This document shows positions 37,720 to 48,556 of a stretch of 64,000 nt of DNA, in pieces (position 1 is the first letter of the stretch; every line of letters begins with the position of its first letter). This DNA is from Spinellus fusiger (taxonomy: Eukaryota; Mucoromycota; Mucoromycetes; Mucorales; Phycomycetaceae): the NCBI GenBank assembly GCA_025094145.1, contig JALLLS010000015.1, forward strand, positions 248,001 to 312,000, given 5' to 3'. Made by a program: the position numbers and the translations under genes. A model generated the notes under the pieces. It was not told the DNA's origin, made no database searches, and saw only the letters and a program-made list of their open reading frames with translations.

Positions 37720-38584
37720 AGTTAAACCCTCACCCAAGAGTAACAGAAAAATTAGATGACAGGGCTCTCCGGTGGTTGAGAAGAACAGTTATGATTGACA
37801 CCCACCAGACCAAAGTAACCATCATGGCAGCCATGGCCATCAAGGTATCAAGACCAGCCTTGAAGAAGTACCTTGACAAAATGAGTTTTCATTCATTCAT
37901 TCCGGCGGTCAACTCTCTTTTGACAAAGAATAGCATAAAATTAAGGCCTCAGCGGGCTTGTAAGCACATTGACTGAACCCATGAACAGTGGTGTGAGGTT
38001 ATCTGGTCCAATAAGTCCAGAGTGGAACCTGGTGAGCTACGACAGAGGGTCAAAGTAATTAGACAGTATAAAACAGCCTTCAATTTTGAGTATTTTCTGG
38101 AAACAAGGAGGTTTGGAGGTGGTGATATGATGGTATGGGGTTGCTTCAGTGGGGAGGGTGTTGGGAGATGGATTTTAGTGAAAGATAGAATATACTCCAA
38201 GTACATTGATGTCTTGGGAGAAGTCTACTGCCATAAACTCGAGCGCATCTCTACTAAACCCTGGAGTCAGCTACCGCCTACAGGAGGACAATGCTAGAAC
38301 TCATACGAGTAAAATAGCTCAATTAGAGAATATTAATTGGAATATTAATGAATCATTAATAGCCCTCACAAAGTCCTGATTTCAATCTAATTGAGCAACC
38401 GTAGGCCCACCTCAAGAAGATTGTTAGGAAGGACATAAAGTATTTTACCAAACAGAAGTTGAAGGCAGCCCTGATCCTGGAAAAAGGTAAAATATCGAAG
38501 GAAGTGACAGACACCCTCATTGCCAGTATGGGGCAGAAATACCAGACAGTGATAGATGCCAAGGGTGGCCACAGTTGCTACTAA
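37720..38584 (+). pseudogene. Tc1-like transposase relic
   Basis: Broken frames read through a Tc1-like transposase. They are an N-terminal part (RALRWLRRTVMIDTHQTKVT, 37758), then WCEVIWSNKSRVEPGE (37990, catalytic Asp region changed to WSNKS), GGGDMMVWGCFSGEGVGRW, QEDNARTHTS near 38287, SPDFNLIEQP (38372), and the end IASMGQKYQTVIDAKGGHSCY at 38581. Stops and shifts are frequent. The first catalytic Asp is itself replaced by Asn, so the copy is dead. Confidence 0.75.
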
Positions 38585-38899
38585 ATGGCCTTACAATTAA
38601 ACCATTTTTTTTTGTATTCTAAACACACTTCTATGTATCTATTGAAAGCTTCACGTCTTTAGCTGATGAATTCTTAAATTTATAACACTATTAAGATAAA
38701 TTATGAGTATAAAAAATAAGGAAATCTGCATTTATAACCGTCGATTACATTCTTTTGGTCACTTTATTTCTATTCTTCTCTTACACTACTGTGAAGTATA
38801 GAATATATAGAGACAATTCATATTCCGATCGTAATTTTGCCCCAATATCTCTTTTTTTTTAAAAAAAAACCATATTCCTATTCTATAGCTTCTCTGTCC

Positions 38900-39720
38900 T
38901 AGTGTATACAACACCAAATAATGTTGAGAAATAATATTAGTGGTAAAAGAACTAAAAAAAAAGATATCTGAAGGCAATCTTAGATTATGCCAACCAATCA
39001 AAGATAGCAGCCAGGGTTGATATTAGTAATCAGGCTGTCTCTCGTATTCTGGAAATATGCAGGGTAGCTGCTATCATTCATCAGACACCTCTGCTTGTAT
39101 TTAATAAATGTAGAGGTAATGAAATTATTGACCAGAATATTTCTTGTATCCAGAAGAAGTATAAAGAAACGAACAGTTTAAAGGCTGGGAAGAGAAGAAA
39201 CCACAGAAAGTTAATTATCATCAATAGAGAAAGGTTTCTCGGAAAATTGAAAAGTGATCTCTCTAGAAATTGAAATAGCTTTATCAATGAATAGCTGCCC
39301 GCATATAAAAGAATGATTTTTAAAAGAGATGTTGTCTTTGGTCTACTGTTTTTTAGAGTGATCTTTAGATCTGCTAAAGCCAATAGACACAGAAAAAGAA
39401 AACGTGCCTGAAAAATAGTTTTCCTTTACTGAAAAAAATGAATGAAGAACTATTGTCTGGTCCTACGAGTTCAGTTAATAGCCTATTTCGAACAACTGCT
39501 GAAAATTGTAAGTAGATAGAAAAGAGGGGGTCAGCTGCCTCCAAAGTATCTGAAAATAAAGAGATAAAGTATGACAATGGTGGTTTGATGGTGTCGGGCT
39601 GACTTTCTAGCAAAGAGTATCATGAATAGTGCCAAATACATTGTTGCCTTTAATGGGTCTATTCATCTGAATCTGGTGGTATATTCTATATTTCAATAAG
39701 ATAATAAGATTTGGAGTAGT
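38900..39720 (+). pseudogene. Heavily decayed Tc1-like relic
   Basis: Weak similarity only. LDYANQSKIAARVDISNQAV (about 38983) resembles the HTH part of Tc1 transposases, TPLLVFNKCRGNEI follows, and near 39450 a TIVWSYEFS and, near 39585, a GGLMVSG-like stretch recall the WSDES..GGVMVWG region. Many stops. The long minus-strand frames here are shadows. Confidence 0.4.
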
Positions 39721-39999
39721 ATTAAAAAGAAAATAGGAAATAGAACGATAGAGAAGGCGTAACTATTATGAAAGACTGGCACTTTTAGAACCTTTACTTA
39801 AGCCCTGTAGAGAATCTATTATTGATTGGTTGATGGATAATGCGCAGCCACCCTCATTGAATTTATTATTTAATATTTGCTTGGAAGCATGTTGATAAAA
39901 GGGAAAAGAGAGACTTATTTCTATTGTATGAAGCTCTGTTCTTTATAGATGTTGACAAGTAAACACAGTATTTCAGATGGATATTCAGAATATTACATT

Positions 40000-41150
40000 T
40001 GTAGGGAATTGGACAAGACAAAATATGGAAGATGATAGGGTATTTATTGCCTGTTTATGACTGGATTAGAGTTGGCTGTGATTGTGAGGATAAAAGCTTA
40101 TAGTTTAAAGTAGTGTTAGAAACATCAAAGAGTGAGGATGACTATTGCATTTAGAGAGTTATTGAAAGCATATAAAAGTGAATGGGATGGATTCAAGACA
40201 CCTGGAAAGATGTTATTAGAAAGGATCCATTTGCCTCATACAACCAACTGACATTGGGAATGTTGAAGCTTGAGGTTGATATAAGTAGAGACACCCTTAT
40301 CAGCTACTGTAATCAGTTAGAGTATGTATCCTTTTCTGTAGACCACAAGCTAGCCTTCACTGAAAAACACACAAAGAGAAACAGCTTTGTTGTGCTAAGG
40401 AATATATTAATTGGACGAGTGATCAGTGAAAAGATATCATTTAGTCCGATGAGTCAACATACATTATGAAAAAGAGCAATAGAGATGCTTGTGTCATTAA
40501 AGTAGTTAGAGAACGATATATTTATAATTACATTGATCCAACAATGTAGTTTGGTGGTGATGGTGTGATGTTTTAGAGCTGCTATTAGGCTAATGGATTT
40601 GGCTCATTAATCGTTGTTGATAGCACTTTAAACCAAGACAAATACATCATTGTTTTAGTTAGTGAGTTCCATCTTTGGTTCATTGAATTGCACCATAAAG
40701 AATAACAGCGAGTTTCTGTTACAATAAAAGGGTGCTAGCTGTCATACTGGGGCCTATGCTAGATGGTGAAAAGAGACACATCAGATTAGGGTTCTTTGAT
40801 TACTAGCCTACACAAATCCCTGACTTGAACTCAATTGAACATGTCTGATACGCCTTGGAAATATGAATTGAAGAAAGAAGGGTATCTATTATCGATGTAG
40901 AAAGTTAGTGTTGAGCTTGCACAACGATAGGTTCAGAGTATTAGACAGATGTCAGGATGTCATTGATGCCAAAGAAGGCCATACAAAATGTTAACTATAT
41001 TATTATTTTATTTTCGATAATTAAATATATTGAGACTTGATATACTTAAGTATGAAGCTTCTATATCAAATGTAAAGCGTTGTATTTGATGTTGAGCATG
41101 TCCTATCTATTTCGTCCTGATATTTATTTTCACACTTTCTTGAACAAGTA
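40000..41150 (+). pseudogene. Tc1-like transposase relic of the GTGAATACAGCCAC family
   Basis: Bases 40182-40469 are open and close to the copy at 9.1 kb (KDPFASYNQLTLGMLKLEVD, ISYCNQLEYVSFSVDHKLAF). The catalytic half (about 40440-40990) is full of stops; DLNSIEHV.. is seen near 40830. The 3' region from 40790 onwards matches the deleted element at 23.7-24.2 kb, including CACACTTTCTTGAACAAGTA at 41131-41150. No clear left inverted repeat was found. Confidence 0.7.
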
Positions 41151-41849
41151 TGTTTATCCTAATTATATACCCAATAGCATTATTTGAGTGAACCATCCTT
41201 AAAATAGATATACAGGCTGTTATAATTATGGCTATTTGCGCAAAAGTCATTCTAACTGTCCAAACAATGATAGATACCAAACAGAAAGTAGAGACATTAT
41301 GATATGATCAAGAAATGGTAGCATACTGCAAAGAATGAGTAAAATAAATCAGTCATACAATCCTATGAGATATTTACTTCTCCTTCCTATAGGATAAGCT
41401 GTAGTATATTTGAATAAAGTGTATTGATCTTTCAGAGATAATATAAAAGTACAACAGCCTGCATTAGAATGTATGCCTTTTGGTGTTGATTTCTGCCAAG
41501 TTTTTCTATTTGTAGTAATCATTAAAGTATAAAAGAAGTATAAAAGAATAACAAACAAGTTGAATAAATAAGAGCATAGTTAATTGTACGTTAAATAAAC
41601 CAAATACCTTTGGACTTAAGAAGTCATTAACGACACCATCGCTAAAATGGATGATAAATAGTAGCTGACACTATTCAGTGTTGCTAATAAGATAACTATC
41701 TATTTCCTTTTTCTTGTTGTATTTTTATTTATTTTTCTGAACTAAAGGTGTTATGCAGCCAACAAGATACAAATAAAGTAAAGAAAATACAATATGTTTA
41801 TAGATTCGACCTAAGATTCTTGCATGTATTTGATTTCTATAGGAGCCTG

Positions 41850-42400
41850 TAGCAAGTTATCCAGGTGCGAATCCTACCAGAAGAATTTCAATAAAGAGAA
41901 AAGACATGTGGAGGATGTTGAAGAAAGAAAGATTCAAACTCTATCTTATTAATGAATTCAAAACATCGAGCCTGTGTCCTGAGTGCAAGTTCTCACCTTT
42001 GGAAACAGTTAAACATATCAAGAACCCCAGGCCCTATCAACGAACAAAAATGCCCAAAGTTAAATTTCGTGGTCTTCTCAGGTCATTTCTTAATTTTATA
42101 TCAAAAAAGAAACTCAACTTTCTCTCTCTTCAAATAGGTGTTCAAACCAAAATTGTATGAAAGACAAGACATTGAGGCTTTGAGAATCGTGATCTAGCTG
42201 CTACATTGAACTTTAGACATATTCTAATGTCTCAAAGGGAAAATGGTACCCTCTCATAGTGTTTTTGTAGATATAACAAAAGAAAGCATGACTCTAAAGA
42301 TACAACTAGAACCAAGAAAAGGTCCAAGCCTTCTGGTTCATCCCCATCTTTCTCTTCTCCAGTTATCGCTGGAGCTTCGGTTGACTAACTGACAGAAACC
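41850..42400 (+). pseudogene. Fanzor/TnpB-like nuclease, C-terminal half, broken
   Basis: From about 41871 a frame reads PTRRISIKRKDMWRMLKKER then LYLINEFKTSSLCPEC (41936-41989). A GT..AG gap of about 60 bases (42081-42136) would join GLLR to CSNQNCMKDKTLRL. The next bases read WNRDLAATLNFRHILMSQRE only if a small indel at about 42183 is ignored, after which RYNKRKHDSKDTT.. follows past a further stop. EF.TS..C..C, CxxxxC and NRD are the RuvC-II Glu, zinc ribbon and RuvC-III Asp signature of TnpB/Fanzor nucleases. It is more complete than the 32.6 kb fragment and of a different subgroup. Dead as it stands. Confidence 0.6.
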
Positions 42401-42484
42401 CATGATACAGGTAGACTATCTAAAAACATACAAAAGAATTAATATTTATAATTTGAAAGATCTGTAGATAAAATAATAAAATAA

Positions 42485-42625
42485 AGCCCGTGAAAAGGAT
42501 ACAGATAACCTCATTGCAAGTATGTATTGGAAGTGTAAAGCTATGATAGACACCAAGGATGTAGCCAACAAATATTATATTTTTTCCCCAATAAAACTAC
42601 ATATACTATTTTTATTTTTATTTGC
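42485..42625 (+). pseudogene. 3' tail of a Tc1-like transposase
   Basis: DNLIASMYWKCKAMIDTKDV and the following CCCCAATAAA are similar to the C-terminus of the relic ending at 38581 (DTLIASMGQKYQTVIDAKGG). Nothing upstream of it belongs to the same gene, so this is an isolated end fragment. Confidence 0.6.
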
Positions 42626-42806
42626 TGTCTTTTTCAATTCTAAAGTTTCAGATATATATTTTATATATGCTTTTAGGACAAACAAAAATAAATATACTCT
42701 ACAATAAAAATATCGGAGTTATAATATATTTCTATATATTTTATAATCTACAGTATTCTTATGACAAGAATTCAGTGCTTATATTGCACGTGATACCTAC
42801 ACGCTC

Positions 42807-43700
42807 AAAGGTTTGTAAGTATCCAAATAATTGTTTTCTTTTGTAGGATACCTCAATATCAAATTATATTATCAATAGAATATATTGTTTATGAATAAAA
42901 TTGTTTATTGTAATAGTATAGATAATACTATAGTATGACTATAACTACTGCCTAAGTGCATTCCCTCATAGCAATAGATTCTATATCCTAAAGGCCTCGT
43001 GTTTTGTTCTTGGGAGATAAATAACTATGCTCAGGAGCATACTCTAGACAGTATTGACAGTATAGAAAGACCACTTGAGACTTACTTGAGAGCCTTTACT
43101 TAATAACAATACATTGAGTGTCTTGTGAATTACAATGAGCTTAAGCCCAGATAAAGATACTGCTTAACTTTTTGCCTCCAGAATAGCCTTTGGTAGTGTC
43201 TATCACTTTCTTCTATTATTTCTCTTTGTTGATGATAGCACATTACCTTGTTCATTAATTTCATTTATAATGAGGTGGTTGTTAAAGTGATTATGAATAT
43301 TGATTCAATGAATGGTTATACTGCTCATAATATAGTTGCATTTGGTTCTATTTTATGGACAATGACCACTAGAGCTAATTCAGTATGTCCTATAATATAA
43401 ATATATTTTAAGCAGCGCTATACTGCAAATACTGTGGGCTTAAGGACAACATATTATGTTAAACAATGAATTCAGTGATCAAATTGTAATATCAGTTTCA
43501 TTACCTCTCTTTACAGCCACCTTTATAGCGTTTCATTGCAATTTTAACAGTCATTGCTAAAATAGGCAAGTAGAGTTTGAAATAGTTCATTTGGACAGCA
43601 AAAAAAAATCTATTAAAACATATTAGCCAATCAAAGAAAGAGTGTGATTTTATTCTTTGTGGATTTCCTTATATATCCCAAAAATCATTGGGTGTGCATA
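42807..43700 (+). mobile_element. Deleted CACTA-like copy joining left and right parts of the element
   Basis: Bases 42807-43260 correspond to 4300-4910 of the intact element. At about 43270 the match jumps to 7850 (ATTCAATGAATG, then TGGACAATGACCACTAGAG at 43358) and continues through the 3' region to ATTGGGTGTGCATA at 43694, the mutated right end. About 2.9 kb, almost the whole transposase gene, is absent. The left terminus before AAAGGTTTGTAAGTATCC is lost. Confidence 0.8.
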
Positions 43701-43842
43701 AGTGCATCACTCCCGGCCTCTACTCTATACGTCTTAACATTGGTGCTGGTTTTGAATATAAAAAGTGATAATCTATAAAACAGCATCAATGGAGTGTCTT
43801 CAAGGAGAGTTTAAGTCTCTTTTACAGTACTGCATCATTATT

Positions 43843-44958
43843 ATGAACCATCATTACCATTCTATTGTGCTCTTTGGGGTAATAAAAATAGGAAACACAA
43901 GAATATAACTCAAACATGCATATATACTCATATATAAATATCTTTAGGATTCTATCACTCAGGTACCTATAATACGCTTCTACTTGAAGAAAACAAAGAG
44001 ACAAGGACATTTACTCCTGTCTAGATGAGTTTCGATGTCAAAGTCCAAGGATTTGGTGCTGCACTGGCTGATGTAGGTGTCTCCATACGTAGACTACGCC
44101 TATTTATACTATAACAGGTCTACCAACGCAAATTGGAAGTCATCAATCGTGGATTCTCAGGTATGAACTTGCCTATTACTAATAATATTATCCATCATAG
44201 TGCTATTCATTATAAAATAAAATAAAAATAAAAAGCCTAATGGCTAGGTGGATTGATTGGGCTAATCTTCTTAGTCTATTAGGCTACACTACAAAATGGG
44301 GTCTTCCTGTGCTCAAACAACTTCTACCTACAGTAGAAGAACAGCAAAAACGGGCTGCCAAAGTCAAGCTTATGACTATATTCTTTGGTGCTAATGATGC
44401 TTCTCTTCCAGTCAGTCACCAGCATGTACCTCTTAAAGACTACAAGGACAATCTCTTGAAAATGGTGTCCATGATAAAAAACAAGGACTCTCCCTATTAT
44501 AACCCCGAGCTTCGTCTTATTCTTATCACTCCCCCTCCTGTGAGTGAAGAACAGTGGAATTATCGGTATGGTCAGTATGAAGATACCCGGGCAAGAAAAA
44601 TAGCCATTACTACCACTTATGCAGAGGCTGTTCGTGAGGTGGGAAGAGAGGAAGATGTGACTGTGGCAGATCTTTGGACAAGCATTATGGACCACTGTAA
44701 ACTAGAGAATAGAGATCTCTCTGAATTCTTTACAGATGGGTTGCATCTTTCTGCATTAGGAAATGAGGTAATAAGACTGAGGATTGTGCTTTTGATTAAC
44801 TATCTACTGTTTAGACTGTTTACGAGCTTCTTATCAAAACAATTGAAAAAGACTTTCCTGATATCCATCCTGATGTGCTTAAGATTGAATTGCCCAGTCA
44901 CCTCAGTTTGAATCATCCGGATTATGAAGAGCAACTTAAGTTCGAGCTTCTTAAGTAG
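43843..44958 (+). CDS. IAH1: Isoamyl acetate-hydrolysing-type esterase (GDSL/SGNH), Iah1-like
   Basis: Exons 43843-43878, 43948-43962, 44025-44072, 44118-44160, 44283-44767 and 44815-44958 give 256 residues. The 15-nt second exon encodes exactly DSITQ and, with the preceding FG, rebuilds the catalytic block IVLFGDSITQ (Ser14). Further SGNH blocks are GFSGYTTKWGL (block II Gly), MTIFFGANDA (block III Asn, about 85) and TDGLHLS (Asp/His about 200-203). Length and order match yeast Iah1, which hydrolyses acetate esters. The start at 43843 was chosen because it supplies the residues before GDSI. Confidence 0.92.
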
Positions 44959-45194
44959 AGAAGAAAAGATAAAGAGATAGTTGAGAGTGACGATGATAAA
45001 TAAATAAATAAAATGATAGAAGTTATGACACAACAGACATATTTAACATTGTTTCTGACGAATAGAATAAGACTGTTGCTTATTTATCCACAAACAAATA
45101 TCCATTACCTGATATAACTCATCGCATTGCTGGTTGAATTTCTTCAACACTTCTTCTAGTTTTATTTCTTCTTTTTCTTCTTCTTTCTTTTATA

Positions 45195-46750
45195 ATGATA
45201 CCAGTACCAAAGACCCTTGTACTTGATCGTCTGCTCATCAGTCCCTCCACACCTACACCTCCTGAAAGAAGACGTGTCCTCTTGTCAGACTGGGATATTG
45301 TCATGTTCAAGTCCTATACACCCTTGCTGATATTCTATCAAAATACTCATAAAAAGGAAAACTTCATGGACACTCAAACAATGATCCATGGACTATCTGA
45401 TGTCTTGGTTGACTATTATCCGCTAGCAGGTCGTCTGTTGGATATTGGACACGGAAGAGATGCTATTGATTGCACTGACGCGGGTGTCTTATTCCAGGAA
45501 GCGACCTACGACGGCCCCCTTGAGATCCATAAAGAAAGAGGCTATTTGCCTAGTGAGATCGACTATCACCACATGTTCCCTGTGCATTTTTATAGAGACA
45601 CAACAGATCCACTGTTGGCGATTCAATTGACACGATTCAATGATGGTGGTGTTGCTCTTGGTATTATGATGCTGCATAAAGTGGCTGATGCCTACTCTAC
45701 ATGCCTTTTCCTTGATGCTTGGGCCAAAATTACACGCCAAACAGAATATAAAAAAGCAACTTTCCAACGTAATCTTGTAGTGTGTCCAAAGAACACAGTA
45801 GTGACAGAAGATGGACTCTCTATCTATCGAGAAGAACATAGTATTCCAAACGACCCCAGTGTCCTTAGATTCAAGCCTATGATACGAGATGGAAAATACA
45901 CAGGGGAAGTGCCACCCCCCCTGAAGAGCATTGTGATTGAATTCCATACCGATGGACTTCAGCTATGCAAAAGAGATGCCCACACACAAGAAATGATACA
46001 GTCCAAGCGCTGGGTGTCTACAAAAGATGCTTTATTTGCCATGTTATTCAGAGCTATTGTAAGATCCCGTGAAGTGGCGCCAGACAAAGAAGTAAAGTGG
46101 ATTACTTCCGTCAATGGCCGTTCTCGGATGAAGAATCAAAAGGAAATGGAACAGTACTTTGGTAACTGGATGATGCAAGTATTTATATAGCTTCTCTAGT
46201 TTGGGCTTGTAGAGATGGAGTCTGTGTCATTGGAGAGCTATCCACCGTTGTGTCCACTGGTATTAACTTGTACATTCTATTATTCTTTATTCTTTATTTA
46301 TTATTATTATTTTATTCTTCTAGTACACGGACTGTATCCATGACAAAAGGCTCCCTTGAAACGAGCTCTCTTGTAGAGACAGCATGCCTCTTTCGTAAAG
46401 CCATGGGCAGTCTCAAGGTCTCTCTTTTTCATGAACTCAGTCAGCTTTATACTCTGCATGAAGACATGACTGTCCACTATTTAACCTACCAACCCAATAC
46501 AACCAGTCGCCATACAGTGAGTGATGTCTCCATGCTGCCATTTTGGCGTCTGGACTTTGGAGATGGAAACCCTGACCGTATAAGAAGCTACATCACCTAT
46601 GGAGGCAATGGGTGTATGATTCTTTTTGGTCGTGGAGAGGATAGCAAGGCGCCTTCTTATGACATTCAGTTGCAAATGGACGAGCCCTCTATGTGGCGCT
46701 TTATTAAGGATGCCGATATTCTCAAGTACTCTCACTCTATTATTTATTAG
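45195..46750 (+). CDS. BAHD-like (HxxxD) acyltransferase, possibly frameshifted
   Basis: The first exon (45195 to about 46176) encodes about 327 residues with HKVAD at 161-165, the acyl-CoA-dependent BAHD/transferase (PF02458) catalytic motif, and NGRSRM.. near the end. The second half (about 46323-46750) contains LPFWRLDFGDGNPDR, the DFGWG-like structural motif. The 150 bases between do not join cleanly. RDGVCVIGELSTVVST at about 46210-46258 looks like the expected protein, but reaching it needs either a GC..AG intron (GCAAGT at 46174) or a 2-base correction in TTTATATAG at about 46180, and the following junction is also out of phase. The gene may be decaying. The substrate is unknown. Confidence 0.75.
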
Positions 46751-46983
46751 AAAAACCCGTTTATGCTATTATATATCTATGTATAAGTTGCATGGTTGCC
46801 TTACATACCCACTGAACCTAGAATAGAAATACTGATTATAACACAATTCTGTTAATATACTATATGAAAAAAGAAAAAAAAGAAAAAAAAAGTGAGGAAT
46901 GATAAATAGAACAAATAGAATAAGTAAAATTTATTGATATTATGAATTCTGTGGATACTACTAAAGGGATTCTTTTTCTTATA

Positions 46984-47078
46984 AATAAAATAAAATAAAA
47001 TAAAATAAAATAAAATAAAATAAAATAAAATAAAAATAAAAATAAAATAAAATAAAATAAAAATAAAAATAAAAAAGA
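46984..47078 (+). repeat. (AAAAT)n pentanucleotide tract
   Basis: About 17-19 units of ATAAA/AAAAT with a few A insertions. It lies between the BAHD-like gene and the kinase 3' end and explains the long Phe/Leu frames on the minus strand. Confidence 0.95.
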
Positions 47079-47128
47079 AGAGAGAAAAGATAAAGTGGGC
47101 GACAAAGGGAGGAAAAGGAGTGAAGCCG

Positions 47129-48556
47129 CTAAGAAGCACAGGGTGGCTGTGTGCATGTGTACAGTGAGTGAGGATTTTTCCTATAGTCAAAACATAAAAA
47201 CCTATTCTCTATAAGAGAATATTCTGATTCCTCTACTGTCAAGGGTGTTTCTGAGTCTGTCTGCTTGGAGATGGCTTTACGTGTGAATTTATGGGGTCGA
47301 AGAGGTGCTTCTTCCAGCAAGAATTCTTCCAGGGCATGGGCAGGATCAAAATTTGACTCGGTGCACTATATTAGATGTTAGAATGACTCAATATGAATGC
47401 CTTTTTACACTAGGTACGAAGGGTGCAGTGGCCTGCTTGGATTCAAGCGCATGCCAATCCATACCAGCAAACCATGCATGTTGTTGCACTTTTAAAAAGC
47501 TGTCGGTACCACACCCCAAGCGATGACAGGGGTCTTTTGTCAATAGCTAAGTTGCAATGAAGATGGGCAGTCGTAAGTATATCATTTCTTCATAGATTCT
47601 GTTTTGCATGGAAAGAGCCACCTTACCCCAGAGATAACCTCCAAACACTCTTTGGATACCACAGAAGAGAAGTGAGGAAAGACCAAGGCATCCTCAAGAA
47701 TTGATTTGACTGTCGAATCTGCAGTTGAACCATGGAAGGGTCTCTGAAGAAGATCAGAATGACAATGTCTATTCTACTCTGCTACCAGCAACAGTAACAG
47801 AGGGAGCCTACCTTTCCAAACAGTATCTCATAGGCTGTCACTCCCAGACTCCACCAATCTACACTGGTGGAGTACTCTGAGCCATTAAGGACTTCTGGTG
47901 CCATGTAGGCTGTGGAGCCTGCTTTGGATGTCCTGTAAGGTCGATCACTGCTGAACCGAACACCAATATTAAAGTCACTCAGATGAGCATGTCCCAGAGA
48001 ATCTAGCAAAATGTTATCAGGTTTGATGTCACTAGAGACCACTTTGTTTAGCAAAAAGTATTACTATAGAAACAAGCCTTACGTACCGATGGGCAATCCC
48101 CTTCTGGTGCAGATAGTTCAGTGCAAGGGCAATGTCTGCAACATAGAAGCGCACTCTCTCTTCTGGGAAATTAGACTGTTTTCCCATATGGTACCGAAGA
48201 TTTCCTCCCAACATAAGATCAAGCACCATAAAAATATGCTCATCGTCTTGGAATGCATAGCGTAAATTGACAATAAGAGGATGGTGAATACGCTCAAGCA
48301 AACACCGTTCGGATATGACACTGTGGGCTATCTTCATTTGACTGCACTGTTTTTTACTAATGTATTTGAGTGCATACATGGTGCTGTTGGGTCGATGTTC
48401 AACAATGCGCACTTTGCTAAAAGCACCTCTGCCAATGACCTTGAAGAGATGAAAGTGACGGAGGTCCACTGTGACAGTTAGAACAGACGACACGCCACAA
48501 CACTATTTACTTTCGTCATCAAAGTCAATGTCTTCTCTAAAACAGACATTGCCCAT
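47129..48556 (-). CDS. STK32/YANK-type Ser/Thr protein kinase
   Basis: Exons 48511-48556, 48087-48468, 47812-48031, 47627-47743, 47409-47546 and 47129-47365 give 379 residues. MGNVCF at the start fits N-myristoylation (Gly2) with a palmitoylatable Cys5. Kinase motifs: GRGAFSKV (28-35), Lys50 in YALK, HRDIKPDN (142-149), DFN (162-164) in place of DFG, and GSTAYMAPE with SVDWWSLGVTAYEILFG. DFN is the normal form in STK32/YANK kinases, an AGC-related group. The C-terminal ENRFLCFDYRK also matches the group's tail. The intron in the HRD motif is placed so that AHR joins DIKPDN. Confidence 0.92.

Noticed and set aside
38786..39613. Several minus-strand frames (71-100 codons) around 39 kb
   Set aside because: Antisense to a decayed Tc1-like relic; hydrophobic composition follows from A/T richness.
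46852..47190. 112- and 98-codon Phe-rich minus-strand frames
   Set aside because: Translation of the AAAAT pentanucleotide tract and flanking poly-A/T.
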